Assembly (NCBI RefSeq): GCF_014202505.1
Contig: NZ_JACHGW010000008.1
Span: 107,035 to 171,034 of the forward strand
DNA: 64,000 nt
Direction: 5' to 3'
Origin: Armatimonas rosea
GTDB lineage: Bacteria > Armatimonadota > Armatimonadia > Armatimonadales > Armatimonadaceae
The notes under the pieces were generated by a model. That model was not told the DNA's origin. It saw nothing but the letters and a program-made list of their open reading frames with translations, and searched no databases. The translations under genes were made by a program, and so were the position numbers. Below are positions 15,323-21,356 of the stretch, one piece after another. The first letter of the stretch is position 1. Each line of letters starts with the position of its first letter.

Positions 15323-16321
15323 ATGCTTGATTACTACGCCATTCTAGGAGTCTCGACCAGCGCGACCGAGAGCGAGATTCGCACCGCCATGCGCGAGAAA
15401 ACCCCCGCGGCCCAGCAGGACCCGGACACATTCGCGATCCTGATGGATGCCTTCGAGACGCTCAAAGACCCGCAAAAACGCGCCGAGTACGATGCGCAGC
15501 GCTCGGCCTCCCCTGCCCCCACGAGTGGGGGAGCCCGCGTGGCGGGTGGGGCGCTTGTCGTCGCCGGGGCGTGCCCGGTCTGTAACACGCTTGCGCCTGC
15601 CGACGAGGGCTTCTGCTCGGAGTGCGGCTACCTGCTCAGCAGCACCGTGGGGGCCACGCCGCAGGCCTCGCCCTTGCCCAAGCTGGTCGAGGAGAGCGGG
15701 CGTGAGCTGATGCTACGTGTCGGGGAGAGTATCGTGGGCCGCGAGGGCGCCGATGTCGCGCTGCCGCACCCGACCATCTCCCGCCGCCATGCGCGCTTCA
15801 TTGTCTCGGGCGGCAACTATGTCACGCTGGAGGACCTTGGGAGCACCAACGGCACCAATGTGGCAGGCCAGCCGCTTCCCGCCGGGAGCCAGAAAGCCCT
15901 CACCCACGGTCAGGCGATCCAGTTTGGCTCGGTGAAACTCACAATCCAGATTCCCCATGTCGCCCAGCCGGAGCGCCGCTCGCTCGGTGCCAAAGACCCC
16001 GGCCGCGCCCCCATCGCCGCCCTCAGTGGCAGCGTCAGTGGAGCAAGACTGGAGGGGCCGTCGGGCTCGCACACGCTCAAGGCTGCGGTCACGACCGTGG
16101 GCCGGAAAGTCGGCAACGACATTGTGATCTCGACCGACTCGTTTGTTTCGGGGAGCCATGCCAAGCTTGTCTTTGAGAATGGTAAGTACTCCGTGATAGA
16201 TATTGGGAGCACCAACGGGACGCGGCTCAACGGGCGCAAGCTCAGCGCCAATGTCCCCGAGGCACTTGCCAGCGGCGACACGATCCAGTTCGGCCAGACC
16301 GCGTTTACGTTTAAGGGGTGA
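15323..16321 (+). CDS. Degenerate J-domain, zinc-ribbon and double-FHA protein
   Basis: 332 residues in four parts. A DnaJ-like N-terminus (1-60; DYYAILGV, then DAFETLKDPQKRAEYD) lacks the HPD motif, reading QQDPD, so it probably cannot stimulate DnaK. A zinc ribbon (CPVCNTLAP, then CSECGYLL, about 82-105) follows, then two FHA domains (about 130-210 and 245-332), each with GRxG/N, SRRHAR or SGSHAK and GSTNGT. It ends the FHA/VWA operon and is cytosolic. It may act as an adaptor that bridges phosphorylated partners. A short hairpin repeat at 15520-15550 encodes SPAPTSGGARVAGG in the linker. Confidence 0.8.
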   Translation: MLDYYAILGVSTSATESEIRTAMREKTPAAQQDPDTFAILMDAFETLKDPQKRAEYDAQRSASPAPTSGGARVAGGALVVAGACPVCNTLAPADEGFCSECGYLLSSTVGATPQASPLPKLVEESGRELMLRVGESIVGREGADVALPHPTISRRHARFIVSGGNYVTLEDLGSTNGTNVAGQPLPAGSQKALTHGQAIQFGSVKLTIQIPHVAQPERRSLGAKDPGRAPIAALSGSVSGARLEGPSGSHTLKAAVTTVGRKVGNDIVISTDSFVSGSHAKLVFENGKYSVIDIGSTNGTRLNGRKLSANVPEALASGDTIQFGQTAFTFKG

Positions 16322-16332
16322 GTGGCGCTTGA

Positions 16333-16395
16333 CCAGCGGGCGGCTAAAGCGGCACCGCTGGTGCGGCAAGCAGGCTAAAGCCCGCTCAGGCTTGC
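16333..16395. repeat. Hairpin cluster between convergent genes
   Basis: CCAGCGG/CCGCTGG (16333-16339 with 16355-16361) and GCAAGC/GCTTGC (16366-16371 with 16390-16395) surround two GGCTAAAGC units. They may serve as a bidirectional transcript end. A mirror of the GCGGCTAAAGC unit appears near 19468. Confidence 0.45.
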
Positions 16396-16784
16396 TTAGG
16401 TAGGTGCGCGTGGACGGCATCCCAGAGCGCTTGGAACTTGTGGCGGTCGGGATGGGGGGAGTCGGCGGGAGCGATGACGTACTTTTCTACTCCGTTCCAG
16501 CGAAGGACCAGGAGGTAGGTAGAGAGATAGTCGTCGCTGCAGCCACTTGGCGGCGGTGCGGGGAGCTGGTCAGGAAGCAGTGCAAAGCCAAGCTCCTCAA
16601 ATCGGAGCAAGAGCTGGAGCACGGCGTCCTGCCCCAGAAAAACCTGCTCTTGACGCGTCTCATTCGGAGAGTCCTGAATCCACTGGAAGAGATTGCCTTC
16701 GTCGTCGATACAGAGCTGCCATTTCGTAAAGTCGTAGAAACCGCCGGCCTGAAACTGCGCCCCAATCACCGCCCCCGGAGGCAT
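16386..16784 (-). CDS. Uncharacterised protein downstream of metX
   Basis: 132 residues, no recognised family. It is rich in aromatic residues (FYDFTKWQL, LFQWIQDS, LRWNGVEKYV) and has no membrane segment or signal peptide. The ATG at 16784 follows GGGAAAGC and lies 37 bases after the metX stop, so co-transcription is likely. The longer open frame upstream overlaps metX and has no start signal. Nothing in the sequence points to a function. Confidence 0.55.
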   Translation of the reverse strand: MPPGAVIGAQFQAGGFYDFTKWQLCIDDEGNLFQWIQDSPNETRQEQVFLGQDAVLQLLLRFEELGFALLPDQLPAPPPSGCSDDYLSTYLLVLRWNGVEKYVIAPADSPHPDRHKFQALWDAVHAHLPKQA

Positions 16785-16821
16785 GAGCTTTCCCGAACGA
16801 AAAAACGCACGCGCTCGCAAT

Positions 16822-17967
16822 CTAGCCGCCCGTAATCCCGTCCATGAACGCGCGGAGAGGGGGGAGCATTTTTCGGTATTCCACCAGGAAGGCATCGTGG
16901 CCGTAGGACGAGTCCACGATAAAGCTGGTGACATCGACCCCACGGGCCTGCATGCGCTCGATCATCTCGTGGCTCTCACGGACCGGGAAGAGGTCGTCGC
17001 TGGAGATCCCGATCACGAGGCACTTGGCCTGGATGCGCGCCAGGGCATCGGTGAGCGACGGGTAGCCGCGGGAGACATCGTGGAGATCAATAGCCCGTGA
17101 CAGATACAGATAGCTATTGGCATCAAAGCGCTTAACCAGCTTCTCGCCCTCATCGTGGAGGTAGCGCTCGACATCGAAGCGAGCGTGCAGGTCGTGGCGG
17201 AAGGCGGACTCCTGGTCGGTGCGGGTGCGGCCAAACATGTCCTGCATCGTCGCATCGGTCAAAAACGTGATGGTCGCGATCATGCGGGCCAGCGCGAGGC
17301 CGGAGTCGGGGCCGCCGCCTTCGCTGTCGTAGTAGCTGCCGCGCTGCCACTTGGGGTCGAGCAGGATCGCGCGGCGGGCGCACTCGTTGAAGGCGATGCT
17401 CCGCGCCCCGACCCGTGCGCTCGTGGCGATGGGAATGCAGTTCTTGACACGCTCCGGGTAGATCACGGCCCACTCCAGCGCCTGCATCCCGCCCATCGAG
17501 CCGCCCGTGACTACCGCTAGCTCCGTCACCCCGAAGTGCTCGCGCAGGAACTGCTCCTGCACCCGCACCATGTCCCGGACCGTGATGATCGGGAAGGTCA
17601 TGGCGTAGGGCTTGCCGGTCAGCGGGTTCACCGACGATGGCCCGGTCGTCCCGCGGCAGCCGCCCAGCACGTTGGGCGCGATCACACAGTACTTGTCGGT
17701 GTCGAAGACCTTCCCCGGGCCGATGAAGCCGTCCCAGTAGCCCAGGCTCCGGTTGCTCCAGTCGTACTTCCCGGCGGCGTGCGACGAGCCGGTGATGCCG
17801 TGGAGCACCAGGATCACGTTGTCCTTGGCCGCGTTGAGCTCGCCGTATTTTTCGTAGGCGACCGTCACTTCCGGGAGGGTCTGGCGGTTCTCGCAGATAA
17901 ACTCCCCGAGAGTCACACTCTCTTTGGTCACCAGCCCGATACTACACTCGACCTCATCGGGGCTCAT
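16822..17967 (-). CDS. metX: Homoserine O-acetyltransferase
   Basis: 381 residues, alpha/beta-hydrolase fold, normal length. It acylates homoserine (from acetyl-CoA or succinyl-CoA) in methionine synthesis. The motifs are HGITGSSHAAG (oxyanion region), PNVLGGCRGTTGPSS (family signature), the nucleophile elbow GGSMGGMQALEW, the acid residue in SSDDLFPV and the catalytic His in SYGHDAFLVE. The start at 17967 is chosen because its ATG overlaps the stop of the upstream NIL gene (ATGA); the frame extends 5 codons further without support. Acetyl versus succinyl specificity cannot be fixed by eye. Confidence 0.93.
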   Translation of the reverse strand: MSPDEVECSIGLVTKESVTLGEFICENRQTLPEVTVAYEKYGELNAAKDNVILVLHGITGSSHAAGKYDWSNRSLGYWDGFIGPGKVFDTDKYCVIAPNVLGGCRGTTGPSSVNPLTGKPYAMTFPIITVRDMVRVQEQFLREHFGVTELAVVTGGSMGGMQALEWAVIYPERVKNCIPIATSARVGARSIAFNECARRAILLDPKWQRGSYYDSEGGGPDSGLALARMIATITFLTDATMQDMFGRTRTDQESAFRHDLHARFDVERYLHDEGEKLVKRFDANSYLYLSRAIDLHDVSRGYPSLTDALARIQAKCLVIGISSDDLFPVRESHEMIERMQARGVDVTSFIVDSSYGHDAFLVEYRKMLPPLRAFMDGITGG

Positions 17968-18230
17968 CTGCCAATCACCCACTCGTCTTCACCGGTCGCC
18001 CCACCCACCTGAACCTCAATTCCCTCGGTCGCGGCCCACTCCAGGGCGGCGTCGATATTGGCGCGGGTACCGGTCAGGTCCAGTACGGTGTAGCCGCCGA
18101 TCTTGGAGTCGATATTGGCCTTGCGGATGGAGAACTTCAGGTCCCAGTCGTGGGCGAAGTGCCAGATAATGGGCTTGGTGGCCTCGGCCAGCGGGAAGTT
18201 AAGCTGCACGCGGATGGTCTCAGTAGTCAC
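17964..18230 (-). CDS. NIL-domain protein upstream of metX
   Basis: 88 residues, a single NIL domain, the small ferredoxin-like domain also found at the end of the methionine transporter ATPase MetN. Typical features are the strand-forming VQLNFP opening, PIIWHFAHDWDLKFSI, and the IGGYTVLDLTGT hairpin. Coupling by ATGA overlap to metX suggests it senses or binds methionine-pathway ligands, or acts as a sulphur-transfer ferredoxin-like partner; this is inference. It starts with GTG, and a TACAAT box lies 6 bases upstream, so the operon mRNA should be leaderless with a GTG start. Confidence 0.8.
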   Translation of the reverse strand: MTTETIRVQLNFPLAEATKPIIWHFAHDWDLKFSIRKANIDSKIGGYTVLDLTGTRANIDAALEWAATEGIEVQVGGATGEDEWVIGR

Positions 18231-18236
18231 GCCTTT

Positions 18237-18242
18237 ATTGTA
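18237..18242 (-). promoter_or_regulatory. -10 box of leaderless promoter (NIL-metX)
   Basis: TACAAT on the minus strand, 6 bases before the GTG at 18230; its outer TA is the first pair of the large palindrome. Confidence 0.65.
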
Positions 18243-18382
18243 CCGGGGATTGGCCGGGCAATAAATTACCCGGCAGAGAGTGGGGAGCGTCCCGGGGACG
18301 CGCAGAGCACAAGCCCTTCCCCGCGTCCTCGGGACGCTCTCTCCCTGTGCCGGGTAATTTATTGCCCGGCCAATCCCCGGTA
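18241..18382. repeat. 142-base palindrome between divergent promoters (family C core)
   Basis: Perfect 34-base arms (18241-18274 and 18349-18382, starting TACCGGGGATTGGCC) enclose a second inverted repeat, AGCGTCCCGGGGACGCG with CGCGTCCTCGGGACGCT. The palindrome ends exactly at the two facing -10 boxes. The inner unit recurs at 25395-25457 and 39598-39652. Confidence 0.9.
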
Positions 18383-18386
18383 CAAT
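18381..18386 (+). promoter_or_regulatory. -10 box of leaderless promoter
   Basis: TACAAT, 5 bases before the ATG at 18392. Confidence 0.65.
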
Positions 18387-18391
18387 ATTCC

Positions 18392-18808
18392 ATGCGATCT
18401 TTGCTTCTTAGCGTCGCCCTTGCTCTCCTCACCCTACCTGCAGCGGCGCAGGTGCAGGTTCAGCTGGGCGGGACTGCGGGGTTTGGCTCGTCGGACCCGT
18501 ACTCCGTGGGGGATGCGTACGCGTCTGCCTCGCTTAAGGTGGGAAGCGCCTTGCATCTCTACAGCGAGAGCCTCTACGCGCTACGCCGCAGCCGCCAGGG
18601 CTTTAGTGGCACGGGAGTCTCGCTCCAGCTCGATGTGGACTCAGGCTACTTTGGCGCGGGTGTCGGTAGCTACGGCTGGCGCGGCACGGGGACACGGCTC
18701 TTTATCGGCTGGCCGACCGGGCCCCACCAGACCTTCGAGCTCTCCTACACGCGCCTCCGCACCGGCGGCCCCACCGACCCCGTCTTCACCTATGGCATTC
18801 GATTTTAG
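18392..18808 (+). CDS. Small secreted beta-rich protein
   Basis: 138 residues with a clear signal peptide (MRSLLLSVALALLTLPAAAQ). The mature part has alternating polar/aromatic strands rich in Gly, Tyr and Ser (VQLGGTAGFGSSDPYSVGDA, LYSESLYALRRS, SGYFGAGVGSYGW), ending in GIRF. This looks like a small outer-membrane beta-barrel or a periplasmic beta protein. No family is recognised. The start is set by the -10 box and the signal peptide; upstream in-frame codons lie in the palindrome. It is 10 bases from the next gene. Confidence 0.65.
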   Translation: MRSLLLSVALALLTLPAAAQVQVQLGGTAGFGSSDPYSVGDAYASASLKVGSALHLYSESLYALRRSRQGFSGTGVSLQLDVDSGYFGAGVGSYGWRGTGTRLFIGWPTGPHQTFELSYTRLRTGGPTDPVFTYGIRF

Positions 18809-18818
18809 GAGAGCGTCC

Positions 18819-19079
18819 ATGCAAAAACAGAAACCGCAAACCCCTTTCGTGCAGCTCCAGCCGCAGCCCATCACGCCGCTGGCTTGGGTGCTGATGGCGA
18901 TGATCCAAGTCCTCGCGTTTCTCGGCTCGGTGAGGCTGAGCATGCACCACGGGGAGTCGCAGGCGCAGGCAGTGCGGCTGGCCTTGAGGATTCTCTTGCT
19001 CGTTGTCCCCACGCAGCTCCTCCTGATCCTCTGGGGCCGCCGCTGGCTGGTGAAGGTCAGCCAATCGTCACCGCGCTAG
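18819..19079 (+). CDS. Small membrane protein
   Basis: 86 residues. A Gln/Pro-rich cytosolic start (KQKPQTPFVQLQPQP) precedes two hydrophobic helices (about 26-42 and 57-75) separated by a short polar loop. GGAGAGCG 5 bases before the ATG at 18819 supports this start over an in-frame ATG at 18792. It probably shares a transcript with the secreted protein just upstream. Function is unknown. Confidence 0.6.
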   Translation: MQKQKPQTPFVQLQPQPITPLAWVLMAMIQVLAFLGSVRLSMHHGESQAQAVRLALRILLLVVPTQLLLILWGRRWLVKVSQSSPR

Positions 19080-19102
19080 TGAGGTTTGTTTTCTCACTTC
19101 TG

Positions 19103-19108
19103 TATAAT
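19103..19108 (+). promoter_or_regulatory. -10 box of leaderless promoter
   Basis: TATAAT, 5 bases before the ATG at 19114. Confidence 0.6.
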
Positions 19109-19113
19109 GAAGT

Positions 19114-19419
19114 ATGAAAACGGCACGTATCCTCTCTCTCCTCTTCTTGGGACTGCCCGTGATGGCACTCCTGCCTGCCCAGGCCCACAACGGCGCACGG
19201 CAGTCGTATACGTTTCGTTTCAAAGGGAAGACCTGGACCATTCAGTCGGAACGGATACAGCGCAAAGGTACGCTTCTAACCTTCATGGGCAATGTCAAAG
19301 CTACCAGCAATCGCGGCGATAAAATCTTTGCCGATCGTGCCGAACTATGTAAGACCCCAGGACACGAGCAACTAACCTTAAGTCCTGTTAAGATTGGCCA
19401 TATTGTCACAGACCAATAG
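19114..19419 (+). CDS. Secreted OstA/LptA-like small protein
   Basis: 101 residues with a signal peptide ending at AQA (about residue 24). The mature part has strands resembling one repeat of the OstA/LptA jelly-roll: LLTFMGNVKATSNRGDKIFA followed by DRAELC. Full LptA has several such strands and carries lipopolysaccharide across the periplasm. At this length it would be a minimal member or only a structural cousin. It is AT-richer than its neighbours. No lpt genes are nearby. Confidence 0.5.
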   Translation: MKTARILSLLFLGLPVMALLPAQAHNGARQSYTFRFKGKTWTIQSERIQRKGTLLTFMGNVKATSNRGDKIFADRAELCKTPGHEQLTLSPVKIGHIVTDQ

Positions 19420-19428
19420 ACGAGGACT

Positions 19429-19487
19429 ATGGGGCTTTCCGCCATCCCGAGGGTACCCGGCGGGCTGCTTTAGCCGCCCGACCCCAT
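19429..19487. repeat. Hairpin upstream of ABC-F gene
   Basis: ATGGGG (19429-19434) pairs with CCCCAT (19482-19487) around an inner CGGGC/GCCCG hairpin that includes GCTTTAGCCGCCCG, the mirror of the unit at 16339-16350. Confidence 0.45.
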
Positions 19488-19518
19488 GACGCCGCCCGAT
19501 GATTATGCGTTTCATTAG
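19486..19518 (+). CDS. Possible leader peptide before ABC-F
   Basis: Ten codons, MTPPDDYAFH, ending 6 bases before the terminator stem. The Pro-Pro-Asp run is a stalling-prone sequence by established knowledge. There is no clear ribosome-binding site, so this is a weak call, kept because of its position. Confidence 0.25.
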   Translation: MTPPDDYAFH

Positions 19519-19524
19519 CGAAAG

Positions 19525-19557
19525 CCCCCCTCTACGCGATACAATCGGGGGGTTTTT
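19525..19557 (+). terminator. Terminator just before the ABC-F start
   Basis: CCCCCC (19525-19530) with GGGGGG (19547-19552), then TTTTT. It ends 7 bases before the ABC-F ATG. The loop contains TACAAT (19540-19545), which could be a -10 box. It may end the upstream transcript or act as an attenuator. Confidence 0.55.
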
Positions 19558-19563
19558 CCAAAA

Positions 19564-21159
19564 ATGTTGACCGCTGAAAAAATATATAAATCGTTTGGGC
19601 CGCAGGACGTGCTCAAAGATATCACTCTGCAACTTGGGGACCGCGACCGGATCGGTGTCGTCGGGCTCAACGGGCAGGGTAAGTCCACTCTGATTAAGAT
19701 TCTCGCCGGGCTTGAGGAGCCAGACAAGGGCGTGGTGCACCGCCACGGCTCGACAGTCGGGTACCTCAACCAGGAGTCCCAGTGCCGCCTGGGAGTGACG
19801 GTCGGGGAGGAGATGCGCTCCGCCTTCCCCGATATGGCCGATGTCGAGGCACGGCTCATCGCCGCGTCGCAGGCAATGGCCGGGGACGCCAGCAAGTCCG
19901 ATGTCGCCGCGCTCAACAAAGCCACCGACGACCTGACGAAGCTGGAGGCGCACACCATGGACGCTCGCATTGGGCGGGTGCTCTCGGGGTTGCGCTTTGA
20001 GCTGGATGCCGTGGACCGCCTCACCGATACCTACTCGGGGGGGTGGCAGATGCGAATCGCCATGGCCAAGCTCCTGCTACAAGAGCCCGACTACCTCTTC
20101 CTCGACGAGCCCACCAACCACCTGGACACCGAGGCTAAGTTCTGGCTGATGTACGACTACATCCCCAGCTACCCCGGCACCGTGATCTGCATCTCCCACG
20201 ATGTGGAGTTCCTTAATCTCACTAGCGAGGAGATCTGGGAGGTCAAGGACATGGAGGTCAATAAGTTCAAGGGCAACTACGACGACTACGTGCGCCTAGA
20301 CGACGAGCGCTACCAGCGTGAGCTCAAGGCCTACGATGCCCAGCAGCGTGAGATCGCGGACTGGAAAGAGTTTGTCCAGCGCTGGCGTGGCAATAAGTCT
20401 AAGGCGGGAATGGTCGAGAGCCGTGTCAAGCAGCTCGAAAAGATCGACATCCTTCCCAAGCCCAAGGAGCGCCCCAAGACCATCTACCTCCAGTTCCCCG
20501 AGCCGCCGCGTGAGGCCCCGGAGCCGATCAGTATCGAGGATGTCTACAAGTCCTACGGCGAGAAGAATGTCCTCAATGGCATCACGCTCCCGATGGTACG
20601 CCAGGACAAGATTGCCCTCACCGGCCCCAACGGCGCGGGAAAGTCCACGCTCCTGAAGCTCGTGGCGGGAGTCGAGCAGCCGACCAAGGGGAGGATCATT
20701 GTCAACCCCAAGACCGAGATTGGCTACTTCGCCCAGCACCAGGCTGAGGCGCTCCTGCCGCAGCGCACGGTCTACGAGGAGACGCTGGCGGGGATCGATC
20801 CCAAGATGGAGGAGCTCGCCCGTGGCCTGCTGGCGCGCCTGCAGTTCCGCGGCGACGATGCACCCTTCAAGAAGATCGGGGTTCTCTCCGGTGGGGAGCG
20901 TGCCCGTGTGGCGCTCGCCAAGTTCCTGTTGCGCCCCGCCAACTTCTATCTTCTGGATGAGCCCACGAACCACCTGGACCCACTCGCCCGTGAGGTGCTG
21001 ATCGAGGCGCTCAAGAAGTTCGAGGGGACGATCCTCATGTCGACCCACGACCAGCTCCTGATCGACACGGTCGCCACCGGCATCTTCGACATGTCCGACG
21101 GCCAGTTCACCATGGTCCTCGACCCCGCCACCGAGCGCATTAAACGCGTCAACGTGTGA
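19564..21159 (+). CDS. ABC-F family ATPase
   Basis: 531 residues with two ATP-binding cassettes and no membrane segments, so it is a ribosome-associated ABC-F protein rather than a transporter. Domain 1 has GLNGQGKSTLIK, YSGGWQMRIAMAK and LFLDEPTNHLD. Domain 2 has GPNGAGKSTLLK, LSGGERARVALAK and YLLDEPTNHLD. A charged linker (about 235-295) corresponds to the tRNA-interaction motif. Such proteins rescue or tune stalled ribosomes, and some give antibiotic resistance; which subtype this is cannot be told by eye. A terminator directly before the start codon raises the possibility of attenuation control. Confidence 0.92.
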   Translation: MLTAEKIYKSFGPQDVLKDITLQLGDRDRIGVVGLNGQGKSTLIKILAGLEEPDKGVVHRHGSTVGYLNQESQCRLGVTVGEEMRSAFPDMADVEARLIAASQAMAGDASKSDVAALNKATDDLTKLEAHTMDARIGRVLSGLRFELDAVDRLTDTYSGGWQMRIAMAKLLLQEPDYLFLDEPTNHLDTEAKFWLMYDYIPSYPGTVICISHDVEFLNLTSEEIWEVKDMEVNKFKGNYDDYVRLDDERYQRELKAYDAQQREIADWKEFVQRWRGNKSKAGMVESRVKQLEKIDILPKPKERPKTIYLQFPEPPREAPEPISIEDVYKSYGEKNVLNGITLPMVRQDKIALTGPNGAGKSTLLKLVAGVEQPTKGRIIVNPKTEIGYFAQHQAEALLPQRTVYEETLAGIDPKMEELARGLLARLQFRGDDAPFKKIGVLSGGERARVALAKFLLRPANFYLLDEPTNHLDPLAREVLIEALKKFEGTILMSTHDQLLIDTVATGIFDMSDGQFTMVLDPATERIKRVNV

Positions 21160-21175
21160 GGCCTTGAGGCTTCTT

Positions 21176-21310
21176 AAGCCGGAACCACAAGGGTTCCGGC
21201 TTGAGAGGGCGACGGGCACCTTCGTGCCCAGTGTATTGGTTTGGCTGCGAAGGCAGCCGTAGCCCTTTCAAGCCCGGACACTTATTGTCCGGGCTTCTGC
21301 GTTGTCCGGG
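21176..21310 (+). ncRNA. Structured repeat element, copy 2 (family D)
   Basis: Same order of stems as at 4472-4610: AAGCCGGAACC-ACAAG-GGTTCCGGCTT, the three-way junction (AGGGCGACG ... CGTAGCCCT) with GGGCAC-CTTC-GTGCCC and GGCTGC-GAAG-GCAGCC, and a perfect 11-pair hairpin AAGCCCGGACA/TGTCCGGGCTT. Loops and junction sequence (CAGTGTATT) are kept while stem bases change in pairs. It lies between the ABC-F stop and the dehydrogenase promoter. Confidence 0.55.
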
Positions 21311-21342
21311 CAAACTCATCCCTCGGGCTTCCTTAGACGGGG

Positions 21343-21348
21343 TACAAT
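21343..21348 (+). promoter_or_regulatory. -10 box of leaderless promoter
   Basis: TACAAT after GG, 8 bases before the ATG at 21357. Confidence 0.6.
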
Positions 21349-21356
21349 AGGGTGCT

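Noticed and set aside
116..16943. Long antisense reading frames over the propeller, FHA and metX genes
   Set aside because: In this GC-rich DNA, antisense frames are open by codon bias. They lack start signals, encode Arg/Pro/Gly-rich nonsense, and oppose well-conserved genes.
16822..18230. SAM riboswitch upstream of the metX operon
   Set aside because: The -10 box is 6 bases from the GTG start, leaving no room for an aptamer, and the upstream sequence is a simple palindrome.
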